From an uncultured Clostridium sp. (GTDB taxonomy: Bacteria; Bacillota; Clostridia; Clostridiales; Clostridiaceae), in the NCBI RefSeq assembly GCF_934754925.1, contig NZ_CAKVJA010000002.1:62001-126000 (forward strand): a DNA stretch of 64,000 nt, given 5' to 3'. Every line of letters starts with the position of its first letter. Position 1 is the first letter of the stretch. Below the pieces are notes generated by a model, which did not search any database, had not been told where the DNA came from, and saw only the letters and a list, made by a program, of their open reading frames with translations. Positions 34,454 to 43,457 of this stretch are shown here, one piece after another. The position numbers and the translations under genes were made by a program.

Positions 34454-35044
34454 TTATTTTTCTTCACCTTTAATTAATCTGGCGATATTACTTTTGTGTC
34501 TCCAAAATACTAAAAGACAAGCAAAAAGCGTTGCATATACATAGTATTTATTATATCCTAATAAAAGTGTTGATAGAAATAATGTAGTGCCTGCTGCTAA
34601 AGAACGTACTGAAACAATCTTTGTTACTAATTTTAATCCAAAGAAAACTAGAGCTGTAATTAAAAATGGTATAGGAACAACTATCATAAAAGCAGCTGCA
34701 GAGGTAGCAACACCCTTACCGCCTTTAAATTTTAAAAATATAGTGTAATTATGTCCTAATATGGCAGCAATAGCTACTAAGGATAAACTCAAACTTGCAT
34801 TAGTTTTTAGTATATCATTCCAGATCAAAATACGTGTTAGTAATACTGGAATAATTGCTTTTAACATATCACAAATTGCTGTTAGTTTTGAAAGTTTTTC
34901 ACCAGCAACTCTTTTGACGTTAGTAGCACCAATATTTCCACTTCCATATTCTCTTACATCTTTATTAAGTTTCTTTTTTACTAAAATATATCCACTAGGA
35001 ATTGAGCCCATAAGATATGAAAAAATAATTAATAATGGTAACAT
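34454..35044 (-). CDS. plsY: Glycerol-3-phosphate acyltransferase PlsY
   Basis: PlsY transfers an acyl group from acyl-phosphate to glycerol-3-phosphate in the membrane. The 196-residue protein has the three family motifs: GSIPSGY, GSGNIGATNVKR and KGGKGVATSAAA. About five membrane segments are visible. The ribosome binding site is GGAGGC, 5 bases before the ATG. The CdsA enzyme of the same lipid pathway is encoded at 15.1 kb. Confidence 0.95.
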   Translation of the reverse strand: MLPLLIIFSYLMGSIPSGYILVKKKLNKDVREYGSGNIGATNVKRVAGEKLSKLTAICDMLKAIIPVLLTRILIWNDILKTNASLSLSLVAIAAILGHNYTIFLKFKGGKGVATSAAAFMIVVPIPFLITALVFFGLKLVTKIVSVRSLAAGTTLFLSTLLLGYNKYYVYATLFACLLVFWRHKSNIARLIKGEEK

Positions 35045-35204
35045 ATATGCCTCCTTATATATCTTTACATAAATATAATATTTAAGAATGTTAGATTATG
35101 CAAGAAATTTATAAATAAAATTTAATAGTTAACATAAGATTAATAACAATATTATTGATAATTTCATATAATATAATGTTAATGAAGTAGAAAGGAATTT
35201 TTAT

Positions 35205-35339
35205 ATGGATAATTGGGACAAACTAGCTATTATAACCTTTATTACTTGTGATGCTATATTAGAAAATATTTATGAGATTAGAAACTTATATATATATTAT
35301 TATAGAGATATAAAAAAGAGATTAAGAGATAGGCAGTAG
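35205..35339 (+). CDS. Small hypothetical protein (44 residues)
   Basis: ATG 35205 is preceded by AAAGGA at about 9 bases and by AT-rich promoter-like sequence. The peptide begins MDNWDKLAIITFITCDA, has a Tyr-rich middle and ends in a basic helix (KKRLRDRQ). It may be membrane-associated. I do not recognise it. Confidence 0.4.
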   Translation: MDNWDKLAIITFITCDAILENIYEIRNLYIYYYRDIKKRLRDRQ

Positions 35340-35659
35340 AATATTTATATGATCATCTATGAAGAAAAGCATAAAAATAACAACAGATATAAAATGATAA
35401 ACATAAAAAAAAACAATTTAGGAAAGTATAAATAGTATAGAAATTTTTATAGTAGACAGTCTAAAAGTGAATATAAAAATTAATCCTAGGAATAGATTTA
35501 AATGGTGAATTTTACTTTGATAAAAACTTACAGAAAAAGTTTATAGTGTTAAAAAATAAAAAAACATATGTATAAATGAAATTAAAATTCTCAAAAATGA
35601 ATAAAAATAATTTTTTTAATAAAAAATTTAAAGTGTAAAAAGGAGAAGAAGGAAAATTG
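35340..35659. other. AT-rich gap before the ABC importer operon
   Basis: I see no supportable gene in this stretch. A + strand frame at about 35483-35575 reads like coding sequence (GIDLNGEFYFDKNL, then KKFIVLKNKK) but lacks a start codon and ribosome binding site, so it may be a gene remnant. Confidence 0.3.
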
Positions 35660-35688
35660 TTGACAATACAAATAAATTGTCGTATTCT
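35660..35688 (+). promoter_or_regulatory. Sigma-A promoter of the ABC importer operon
   Basis: A consensus TTGACA (35660-35665), a 17-base spacer and TATTCT (35683-35688). GACAA and TTGTC in the spacer form a short dyad that could be an operator. Confidence 0.6.
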
Positions 35689-35759
35689 GTAATAGCGTGA
35701 AAATCTAGAGGTTTTCGTATTTAATAGTAGACTTGTTAAAAAACATGAGGTGAATATCA

Positions 35760-36803
35760 ATGGGAATAAGACTAGACAAACTAGTTGTAAAATTTGGAGA
35801 CTTTAAGGCGCTTAATGAAGTTACATTACAAATTCCAAAAGGAAAGTTAGTTTCATTATTAGGGCCTTCAGGATCTGGAAAATCAACAACATTATTTACT
35901 ATCTCAGGAATTCATAAACCACATAGTGGGAAGATTTATTTTGGAGATAGAGATGTAACTGGATTAGAGCCAGAAGAATTAGGAATAGGGTTAGTATTCC
36001 AAAACTATGCATTATATCCACATATGACTGTAAAGGAAAATATATTATTTCCTTTAAAAAACTTAAAGTGGGATAAAGCTGAAGCTGAAAAGAGAGCTAT
36101 AGAGGTTGCTAAAATTGTAAAAATTGAAAGTCAATTAGATAAAAAGCCATCTCAATTATCAGGAGGACAACAACAAAGAGTAGCTATTGCAAGAGCATTA
36201 GCAAAGAAACCTGATATTTTACTTCTTGATGAACCTTTATCAAACTTAGATACAAAGTTAAGAGTTGAAACAAGACAAGAAATTAGAAGAATTCAAAAGG
36301 AAACAGGGGTTACAGCTATATTCGTAACTCATGACCAAGAAGAGGCTATGTCTATTTCAGATGAAATTGTACTGATGAAGGATGGTGCAATTCAACAAGT
36401 TTCATCACCAAGTGATATATATATGAATCCGGTAAATAAATTTGTTGCATCTTTTATAGGAAGTCCAGAAATGAACTTTATCGATTTAGAGTGTAAAGCA
36501 GGAGTTTCTAGTGTTGATTCATTAACAATAGAAAATTTACCTAAAGATAAGTCAAAAGTTATTTTAGGAGTAAGAGCAGAAGATTTTGAAGTAGCAGACA
36601 AGGGATTAAAAACTAAAGTTGTTACAGTAGAAATATTAGGTAGAGAAAGACTGTTAACATTAGACCATAATGGTTCTATATATAAAATGTTAGTTGACAA
36701 AGAGTTCTTTATTGACGAAGGTGCTGAATTAATAATTAAACCAAAGACAGGTAAGAGTTATGTATTTGATTCTGAAAGTGAGGAGTTCATAACAAAATGC
36801 TAA
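35760..36803 (+). CDS. ABC importer ATP-binding protein (MsmX/UgpC-like)
   Basis: This 347-residue ATPase energises carbohydrate or glycerol-3-phosphate importers. Walker A GPSGSGKST, Q-loop region VFQNYALYPHMT, signature LSGGQQQRVAIARAL and Walker B ILLLDEP are all intact, and the H-loop is in FVTHDQEEA. The C-terminal TOBE-like regulatory domain starts near residue 240. The 3' end overlaps the first permease by 7 bases. Confidence 0.93.
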   Translation: MGIRLDKLVVKFGDFKALNEVTLQIPKGKLVSLLGPSGSGKSTTLFTISGIHKPHSGKIYFGDRDVTGLEPEELGIGLVFQNYALYPHMTVKENILFPLKNLKWDKAEAEKRAIEVAKIVKIESQLDKKPSQLSGGQQQRVAIARALAKKPDILLLDEPLSNLDTKLRVETRQEIRRIQKETGVTAIFVTHDQEEAMSISDEIVLMKDGAIQQVSSPSDIYMNPVNKFVASFIGSPEMNFIDLECKAGVSSVDSLTIENLPKDKSKVILGVRAEDFEVADKGLKTKVVTVEILGRERLLTLDHNGSIYKMLVDKEFFIDEGAELIIKPKTGKSYVFDSESEEFITKC

Positions 36804-37669
36804 AGAAGAAAAATAAATTTAAAGGATATATATATTTACTACCTGCACTTATAATACTTGCTGTCTTTGTATTTTATCCTATACTTAATACAATAATTTT
36901 TAGTTTCGATGAAACTAAAGCTAGCGGATTTGTTTTTGGATTTGGATCATATAAATATTTATTCCAAGATAAAAGATTTATACAATCTTTAATTAATACT
37001 GTAATTTATGCTGCTATAGTTCCAGCTTTATCAGTATTTATATCTTTATTAATAGCTAATGCTTTAGCTAATATAAAAAATGAAAAAGTAAGAGGAATAT
37101 TCCAAAGTATTTACTTTTTACCTTATGTAACTTCATTAGTTGCTATAGGTATAGTATGGTCTTGGCTATTCAACTCTGAATATGGAATTATTAATTTCCT
37201 ATTAGAGAAGATAGGGATAAACCCAATAAATTGGCTTAATGATCCTAAATATGCAATGATAGCATTAATAATATTTGCAGTATGGAAGAGTTTAGCTTTT
37301 AATACCTTAATATTAACTACAGGTATTGCATCAATAAATCCACAATATTACCAAGCTGCGAAAATCGACCAAGCAACAAGTGGAACTATATTTAGAAAGA
37401 TAACTGTAAAATTAGTTTCTCCTATGATTGCTTATACATATGTTATTAGTTTAATAGCTTCTTTTAAAGTTTACACAGAAGTTTATGTTCTATTTGGAGG
37501 ACGTACATTAGATGGTGCAGTTTCAACTGTTGTTAGATATATAATTGATAGATTCTATGGGGATCAAGATTTCCCATTAGCATTTGCTGCTTCAGTAGTT
37601 CTATTAATTATAATATTAACTGTTACTTTAGTACAAAAAACAGTTGCTCGTAATAAGATTCATTACTAA
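36797..37669 (+). CDS. ABC importer permease 1 (UgpA/MalF type)
   Basis: This 290-residue permease has six hydrophobic segments. The EAA-type loop reads YYQAAKIDQATSGTIFRKIT. It belongs to the carbohydrate uptake (CUT1) family. Its start overlaps the end of the ATPase gene, which implies translational coupling. Permease 2 follows 11 bases later. Confidence 0.92.
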   Translation: MLKKKNKFKGYIYLLPALIILAVFVFYPILNTIIFSFDETKASGFVFGFGSYKYLFQDKRFIQSLINTVIYAAIVPALSVFISLLIANALANIKNEKVRGIFQSIYFLPYVTSLVAIGIVWSWLFNSEYGIINFLLEKIGINPINWLNDPKYAMIALIIFAVWKSLAFNTLILTTGIASINPQYYQAAKIDQATSGTIFRKITVKLVSPMIAYTYVISLIASFKVYTEVYVLFGGRTLDGAVSTVVRYIIDRFYGDQDFPLAFAASVVLLIIILTVTLVQKTVARNKIHY

Positions 37670-37680
37670 GAGGTGTAAAT

Positions 37681-38508
37681 ATGAAAAATAAAAATAATTT
37701 TAAAGCATTCATTAAATACTTCTTATTAGTTGTCTTTGCTATTGTAACGCTTTTTCCATTTTATTGGATGATAGCGTCTTCTTTAAAGTCAAGTTTTGAA
37801 GTTATTCAAACACCACCAACAATGGTTCCAGAAAAATTTATGTGGAGTAACTTTAGTACTGCATTAGCAATGGCTCCTTTTGGAAGATATTTTATAAATA
37901 CATTAATAGTTACTGCTTTAAGTATTGTTAGTACAGTTGTAATTTCAATATTATCAGCATTTGCTTTTTCTCATCTTGAATTTAAGGGCAGGGATTTAAT
38001 ATTTGCTATTTTCTTAGCATCAATGATGATACCAGGGGAAGTATTAATAGTAACTAATTTTAAAACAATTTCAGCACTAAATTTAATTGATAGTTATTCA
38101 GCATTATTTGTACCTTATATGGCAAATGTATTGTATATTTATATGCTTAGAGAGTTTTTCTTAAAGATTCCAAAACAATTATATTATGCTGCAAAAATAG
38201 ACGGTGCAAGTGATTGGAAGTTCTTATGGAAAATAGTTGTACCTATGGCTAAGCCATCAATTATTACAATTTGTATCTTAGTAGGAATAAATTCATGGAA
38301 TGCATTCTTATGGCCATTGCTTGTTACAAATAGTGATAATATGAGATTGCTTGCAAATGGATTAACTGCATTCCAATCAGATGTAGGAAACAGATATGAG
38401 TTATTAATGGCAGCATCTACAATAATTACAATGCCAATAGTTGTAGTTTATATGTTCTTACACAAGAAGATTATGAATGGTATATCTATTGGAGGAATAA
38501 AAGGGTAG
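37681..38508 (+). CDS. ABC importer permease 2 (UgpE/MalG type)
   Basis: This 275-residue CUT1 permease has about six hydrophobic segments. The EAA loop is YYAAKIDGASDWKFLWKIVV. The N-terminal LFPFYWMIASSLKSSFEV is typical of UgpE/MalG proteins. It pairs with the upstream permease. A gap of about 175 bases with direct repeats separates it from the binding protein gene. Confidence 0.92.
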   Translation: MKNKNNFKAFIKYFLLVVFAIVTLFPFYWMIASSLKSSFEVIQTPPTMVPEKFMWSNFSTALAMAPFGRYFINTLIVTALSIVSTVVISILSAFAFSHLEFKGRDLIFAIFLASMMIPGEVLIVTNFKTISALNLIDSYSALFVPYMANVLYIYMLREFFLKIPKQLYYAAKIDGASDWKFLWKIVVPMAKPSIITICILVGINSWNAFLWPLLVTNSDNMRLLANGLTAFQSDVGNRYELLMAASTIITMPIVVVYMFLHKKIMNGISIGGIKG

Positions 38509-38557
38509 TATAAAAGTTAGATATATGTGAAAAGTTTGAATTAAAAGTTGAAATATT

Positions 38558-38610
38558 AATGCTTTAATTATTTATATGAAAGTTATTATAAATGCTTTAA
38601 TTATGTATAT
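38558..38610 (+). repeat. Two 20-base direct repeats before the binding-protein gene
   Basis: The 20-base unit beginning AATGCTTTAATTAT occurs at 38558-38577 and 38591-38610 with one mismatch, 33 bases apart. They lie between permease 2 and the binding protein and could be regulator sites or leader repeats. Confidence 0.65.
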
Positions 38611-38682
38611 ATAAAATTTTAATACTTTATCTTTTAATCATCTTTTCTTAAATATATAAATTAGGTTTTAGAGGTGAAAAAA

Positions 38683-40011
38683 ATGAAAAGAAGATTATTA
38701 GCATCTTTAATGACTGCAGTAGTTGCAGTTACAGCATTAACAGGCTGTTCAAAAAGTGATTCATCAAACGAAAATGTCGTTACAGAATTACAACAACCAA
38801 TAACTATTGAAATGTGGCATTATATGACTGGAAAACAAGCAGAAGTGTTACAAGGTATAGTTGATGACTTTAATAATTCCAATAATCAAGGAATAACAGT
38901 TAAAGCTTCAGCTCAAGGTAGCATTACTGATTTAAACAAAAAAGTTATAGCTGCATCTCAATCAAATACTTTACCAGCTATAGTTAATGTTTATCCTGAT
39001 GCGGCTACAGGACTTATTAATGATAATAAGGTAGCAGATTTAACACCATATGTTACTGATGAAACAGTAGGAATGGAAGATGACATTAAAAATGATTTCG
39101 TTCCAGATTTTATTAATGAATTATCACAATGGGGAGAAAATAAAATATATGGTCTTCCATTAACTAAATCTACAGAAGTTTTATATGTAAATAAAAACTT
39201 ATTAGAGCAATTAGGATATACTGTTGATGATTTAAAAGATTTAACATTTGAAAAATTAGCAGAAATATCAGAAAAATGTCAATCAGAATTAGGAATACCT
39301 GGATTCGGATTTGATTCAAGTTCAAATGCATTTATTTCTACTTTAAAAGAAGATGGAAAAGATTTTGTTCAATTAGATGGAAAGATTAACGTTGTTAATG
39401 ATTGGTCTAAAGAGTTTATGCAGTTCTTTAGAAAAGAAACTCAAAGTGGCGCATTTAGAGTACCTGGTGAAGATAAATTCTTATCAGGACCTTTCTCAAA
39501 TCAAAAGCTTTTAGCTTATCAAGGTTCTTCAGCTGGATTCGCTCATATAAACACTAATGATGCTTTTGAAGTTGTTGTAGCAGAAGTTCCTCATTTTGAA
39601 GGAAAAAATAAAGCAGTTATTCAACAAGGTGCTTCTTTATTTGTAACTACAGATGTTTCTGCAGAAGCTCAATATGCTGCATATGAATTCATTAAATTTG
39701 CAACAAACACTGAAAATACAGCTAAGTTTGCAACAGCTACTGGATATTTACCAGTTAGAAAGTCAGCTCAAGATTCTACTTTAGTTCAAGAAGTATTAGC
39801 AGATAGTAATTCTTTATATGGAAAGATTTACGAAGTAGCTAAGGAATCATTAAGCTTTGCTTACTTTACTCCTGCAATAAACAATGCTCAATCAGCAAGA
39901 ACAGTTGCAGAAGAAAAATATGCATCTTATGTTACTGGAACTTCAGATGATGTTGACGCTATGTTAAAAGAAATGAATTCACAAGTTGAAACTTCAATAA
40001 GCCGCCAATAA
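38683..40011 (+). CDS. ABC importer extracellular solute-binding lipoprotein (UgpB-like)
   Basis: This 442-residue lipoprotein has a signal peptide and the lipobox LTGCSKSD (Cys about residue 22), so the mature protein is anchored on the outer face. IEMWHYMTGKQAEVLQGIV and later YGLPLTKSTEVLYVNKNLL resemble UgpB, the glycerol-3-phosphate binding protein, and related sugar binders. The substrate is inferred only as glycerol-3-phosphate or a sugar. I chose ATG 38683 with AGAGGTG upstream. The binding protein is last in the operon, an uncommon order. Confidence 0.9.
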   Translation: MKRRLLASLMTAVVAVTALTGCSKSDSSNENVVTELQQPITIEMWHYMTGKQAEVLQGIVDDFNNSNNQGITVKASAQGSITDLNKKVIAASQSNTLPAIVNVYPDAATGLINDNKVADLTPYVTDETVGMEDDIKNDFVPDFINELSQWGENKIYGLPLTKSTEVLYVNKNLLEQLGYTVDDLKDLTFEKLAEISEKCQSELGIPGFGFDSSSNAFISTLKEDGKDFVQLDGKINVVNDWSKEFMQFFRKETQSGAFRVPGEDKFLSGPFSNQKLLAYQGSSAGFAHINTNDAFEVVVAEVPHFEGKNKAVIQQGASLFVTTDVSAEAQYAAYEFIKFATNTENTAKFATATGYLPVRKSAQDSTLVQEVLADSNSLYGKIYEVAKESLSFAYFTPAINNAQSARTVAEEKYASYVTGTSDDVDAMLKEMNSQVETSISRQ

Positions 40012-40039
40012 TACATAAAAAATGTATAGTTTTATTATG

Positions 40040-40075
40040 CCCTGCTTAGCATAGCTAAGTGGGGGATTTTTTTAT
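40040..40075 (+). terminator. Rho-independent terminator after the ABC operon
   Basis: CCCTGCTTAGC pairs with GCTAAGTGGGGG around ATA and is followed by TTTTTTT. Confidence 0.88.
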
Positions 40076-40118
40076 TAAATATTTAAATATAAAAGTTTGT
40101 TTTTAGGAGGTATTAAAA

Positions 40119-41081
40119 ATGAAGGAAGAATTAATTAGAAGTATAATAAATAAAATTGAAGAGTATGATACTATAGCAATATATCGTCATGTTTTCCCAG
40201 ATCCAGATTCTTATAGTTCACAAACTGCTTTAAAAAGTATAATAGAAAATACATATCCAAATAAGAGGGTGGTTTTATTAGGTGAACATTCAAAAAAATT
40301 AGAGTATATAAATACTATGGATAAAGAAATAAAATTAAATAAAGATTCTTTAGCTATTATTGTAGATGTTGCCAATAAAGAAAGAGTTGATAATCAAACA
40401 TTTAATGATTGTGGCTATATAATAAAAATTGACCATCATAAGCCTTTTGATGCTCCATTTGAAGATTTAACATGGGTAGATACAAATTATTCTTCATGTA
40501 GTGAAATGATTTTAGATTTATATTTAGCTCATGAAGATAAGTTGAAAATAGATAAAAAGGGAAGACGTGCTTTATTTACAGGGATAATAGGGGATACTGG
40601 AAGATTTCTATATATAGATAACCCAACTAATTTATTTGAAAAGTTATCTAAAATTACATTTGATTTAGAAACAAAAGAAATTTATGCAAATATGTATAGA
40701 AGAGAAGAAACAGAACTAAAATTCTTAGGATATATTTATAGCAACTATGAAACTACTGAAAATGGAGTGGCATATTTAAAAGTAAAAAATGAAATAGCTA
40801 AAAAATATGGTTTACAACCAATAAACGCTGCAAGAATGGTAAATGCACTTCAAGATACTGAAGGAATAAACAATTGGAATTTCTTTGTGGAAAAAGAAGA
40901 CGGTTCAATTTTCTGTGAATTTAGATCTAATGGACCTAGAGTTAATGATATTGCATCTACTTTTGGAGGAGGAGGCCATATGCTAGCGGCTGGAGCATCC
41001 CTTGCAAATTGGCAAAAGGTTGATGAAATAATAAAAGCTCTTGATGAGAATTCTAAAAAATATAAAGAAGAAAATAAATAA
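40119..41081 (+). CDS. DHH/DHHA1 phosphoesterase (NrnA-like)
   Basis: This 320-residue protein is of the NrnA type, which degrades short oligonucleotides or dephosphorylates pAp. The metal motifs are FPDPDSYSSQ (variant of DHDADGxGS), VDVAN, and DHHKPF (DHH). The C-terminal DHHA1 motif is GGGGHMLAAGAS. A second NrnA homolog lies at 52514-53485 in the rbfA-truB operon, so this is a paralog with its own terminator. Confidence 0.9.
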   Translation: MKEELIRSIINKIEEYDTIAIYRHVFPDPDSYSSQTALKSIIENTYPNKRVVLLGEHSKKLEYINTMDKEIKLNKDSLAIIVDVANKERVDNQTFNDCGYIIKIDHHKPFDAPFEDLTWVDTNYSSCSEMILDLYLAHEDKLKIDKKGRRALFTGIIGDTGRFLYIDNPTNLFEKLSKITFDLETKEIYANMYRREETELKFLGYIYSNYETTENGVAYLKVKNEIAKKYGLQPINAARMVNALQDTEGINNWNFFVEKEDGSIFCEFRSNGPRVNDIASTFGGGGHMLAAGASLANWQKVDEIIKALDENSKKYKEENK

Positions 41082-41088
41082 AATGTAA

Positions 41089-41145
41089 AAAAAGATACCT
41101 AAAGGTTGGCTTTTTGTGAAAGTTGTCTTTAGGTATCTTTTTATA
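41089..41145 (+). terminator. Rho-independent terminator after the DHH gene
   Basis: AAGATACCTAAAG pairs with CTTTAGGTATCTT across a loop of about 22 bases and is followed by TTTAT. Confidence 0.85.
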
Positions 41146-41179
41146 TATAAAAACACATGTTAAGTTGGAAAAAATATGA

Positions 41180-41218
41180 TATAATTTAAATATATTACTT
41201 ATTAGTAATATATTTAAA
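41180..41218 (+). promoter_or_regulatory. -10 box and 14-bp inverted repeat upstream of the alcohol dehydrogenase
   Basis: TATAAT (41180-41185) is immediately followed by perfect arms 41185-41198 and 41205-41218 around TTATTA. The repeat covers the predicted transcription start, a position typical of a repressor operator. No T-run follows it. Confidence 0.55.
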
Positions 41219-41264
41219 GGGTATATAAAGATGTATTGATAAAATATTTGAGGAGGAAGAAAAT

Positions 41265-42431
41265 ATGGCAAGATTTACATTACCAAGAGATATTTATCAT
41301 GGTGAGGGTTCTTTAGAAGTATTAAAAACTTTAAAAGGAAAAAGAGCAGTAGTAGTAGTTGGCGGAGGCTCAATGAAAAGATATGGTTTTTTAGATAAAG
41401 TAGAAAGTTATTTAAAAGAAGCTGGAATAGAAGTTAAATTAATAGAAGGGGTAGAACCGGACCCATCAGTTGAAACTGTTATGAGTGGAGCAGCTGTAAT
41501 GAGAGAGTTTGAACCTGATTGGATAGTAGCTATGGGAGGTGGTTCACCAATAGATGCAGCAAAAGCAATGTGGATTTTTTATGAATATCCTGATTTTACT
41601 TTTGAACAAGCTGTTGTACCTTTTGGTTTACCTGAATTAAGACAAAAAGCCAAATTTGTTGCGATACCATCTACTTCAGGAACAGCTACAGAGGTAACTG
41701 CCTTTTCTGTAATTACTGATTATAAAGCTAAGATTAAGTATCCTTTAGCTGATTTTAATATAACTCCAGACATTGCAATAGTTGATCCTGAATTAGCACA
41801 AACAATGCCAGCTAAGCTTGTTGCTCATACTGGAATGGATGCCTTAACACATGCAATAGAAGCATATACAGCTTCATTAAGATCAAATTTTTCTGATCCA
41901 TTAGCTTTAAAGGCTATTGAAATGGTTAATGAATATTTAGTTAGGTCTTTTAAAGGAAATGTACAAGCTAGAAATTTAATGCATGAAGCACAATGTTTAG
42001 CAGGTATGGCATTTAGCAATGCTTTATTAGGTATAGTACATTCAATGGCTCATAAAGTTGGAGCTGTATTCCATATTCCGCATGGATGTGCTAATGCAAT
42101 ATTCTTACCTTATGTAATTCAATATAATAGGTTAGAATGTGAGAATAGATACGCTGATATAGCAAGAGTGTTAAAGTTAGAAGGAAATACAGATTCAGAG
42201 TTAACAGATTCATTAATAAGAAAAGTAAATGAATTTAATGAAGCTTTAAATATACCATTATCAATGAAAGAGTATGGAGTAACTGAAGAAGATTTCTTAG
42301 CTAATGTTAAACATATAGCTCATAATGCTGTATTAGATGCATGTACTGGTTCTAATCCAAGAACAATTGATGATGAGACTATGGAAAAGCTTCTTTCATG
42401 TACATTCTATGGAAATAGAGTAGATTTCTAA
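41265..42431 (+). CDS. Iron-containing alcohol dehydrogenase
   Basis: This 388-residue enzyme belongs to the group III iron-dependent alcohol dehydrogenases, like the clostridial butanol/propanediol dehydrogenases. It would oxidise or reduce alcohols/aldehydes with NAD(P)H in the cytoplasm. GGGSPIDAAKA binds the cofactor phosphate. PSTSGTATEVT, then GMDALTHAIEAY and HSMAHKVGAVFHIPHG, carry the metal ligands. The ribosome binding site GAGGAGG is strong. The preceding inverted repeat suggests it is regulated, perhaps by redox state. Confidence 0.93.
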   Translation: MARFTLPRDIYHGEGSLEVLKTLKGKRAVVVVGGGSMKRYGFLDKVESYLKEAGIEVKLIEGVEPDPSVETVMSGAAVMREFEPDWIVAMGGGSPIDAAKAMWIFYEYPDFTFEQAVVPFGLPELRQKAKFVAIPSTSGTATEVTAFSVITDYKAKIKYPLADFNITPDIAIVDPELAQTMPAKLVAHTGMDALTHAIEAYTASLRSNFSDPLALKAIEMVNEYLVRSFKGNVQARNLMHEAQCLAGMAFSNALLGIVHSMAHKVGAVFHIPHGCANAIFLPYVIQYNRLECENRYADIARVLKLEGNTDSELTDSLIRKVNEFNEALNIPLSMKEYGVTEEDFLANVKHIAHNAVLDACTGSNPRTIDDETMEKLLSCTFYGNRVDF

Positions 42432-42566
42432 TAAGTAGTTTATTAATTTAAGAATGCATTTTTAAGAAAAGAAATTTAAAAGTGCATTCCTAAACTTATA
42501 AAGAATATTCTAAATTAAAAGTTTGTTTATAAAATTATAACGTAAGAAAATTATGGGGGTATTAAA

Positions 42567-43457
42567 GTGTATAAGATAACAGGTAAAAGATTATTAACAG
42601 AGAACATATATTTAATGGATATTGAAGCTCCGAGAGTTGCTAAATCTGCTCAACCTGGACAATTCATTATTATAAAGAATGATGATAAGGGGGAGAGAAT
42701 TCCTTTAACTATTGCAGATTATGATAGAGAAGAGGGGACTGTTACAATAGTTTTTCAAACAGTTGGATATGCAACAAAAGAGTTAGCTAAGTTCGAAGTT
42801 GGTGAATATATACAAGATTTTGTTGGTCCGTTAGGGCAACCAAGTGAATTTATTCATGAAGATTTAAATGAACTTAAAAATAAGAAAATTTTATTTGTAG
42901 CTGGAGGAGTAGGTGCAGCACCAGTTTATCCGCAAGTAAAGTGGTTCTATAATAATAATATTGATGTTGATGTTATTATTGGAGCAAGAAATAAGGAATT
43001 AATAATATTAGAAGAAGAGATGAAAAAAGTAGCTAAAAATTTATATATATCTACTGATGATGGTTCTTATGGATTTAATGGTAGAGTTACAGATTGTTTA
43101 TTGGACTTAGTAAATAATCAAGGAAAGAAGTATGATCATGCAGTTGTTATAGGACCAATGATAATGATGAAATTTATGTCAATACTTACTAAGGATCTTG
43201 GAATAAAAACTACAGTAAGTTTAAATCCTATTATGGTTGATGGTACAGGTATGTGCGGTGCTTGTAGAGTAACAGTTGGAGATGAAGTTAAATTTGCGTG
43301 CGTTGATGGCCCAGAATTTGATGGACATCTTGTAAATTTTGATGAAAGTATGAGAAGACAATCTCTTTATAAAAGTGAAGAGGGAAGAGCTATGCTTAAA
43401 TTAGAAGAAGGCGACACACATCATAGAGAAGGTTGCGGATGCGGAGGACATAAGTAA
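42567..43457 (+). CDS. nfnA: NfnA-like FAD/NAD-binding subunit of ferredoxin:NADP+ oxidoreductase
   Basis: This is the small subunit (296 residues) of the electron-bifurcating Nfn complex, which couples ferredoxin and NADH oxidation to NADP+ reduction. The FAD segment is PGQFIIIKNDDKGERIPLTI, and VAGGVGAAPVYP begins the NAD-binding domain. The C-terminal [2Fe-2S] cluster has CGACRVTVGDEVKFACVDGP. The tail is Cys/His-rich (HHREGCGCGG). The start is GTG 42567 with GGGGG upstream. It overlaps nfnB by one base. Confidence 0.9.
   Translation: MYKITGKRLLTENIYLMDIEAPRVAKSAQPGQFIIIKNDDKGERIPLTIADYDREEGTVTIVFQTVGYATKELAKFEVGEYIQDFVGPLGQPSEFIHEDLNELKNKKILFVAGGVGAAPVYPQVKWFYNNNIDVDVIIGARNKELIILEEEMKKVAKNLYISTDDGSYGFNGRVTDCLLDLVNNQGKKYDHAVVIGPMIMMKFMSILTKDLGIKTTVSLNPIMVDGTGMCGACRVTVGDEVKFACVDGPEFDGHLVNFDESMRRQSLYKSEEGRAMLKLEEGDTHHREGCGCGGHK

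Noticed and set aside
34761..35072. Plus-strand ORF opposite plsY
   Set aside because: plsY is fully supported on the other strand by three family motifs.
42456..42498. Terminator between the alcohol dehydrogenase and nfnA
   Set aside because: AAGAATGCATTTTT and AAAAGTGCATTCC can pair with mismatches, but no T-run follows, so I did not call it.
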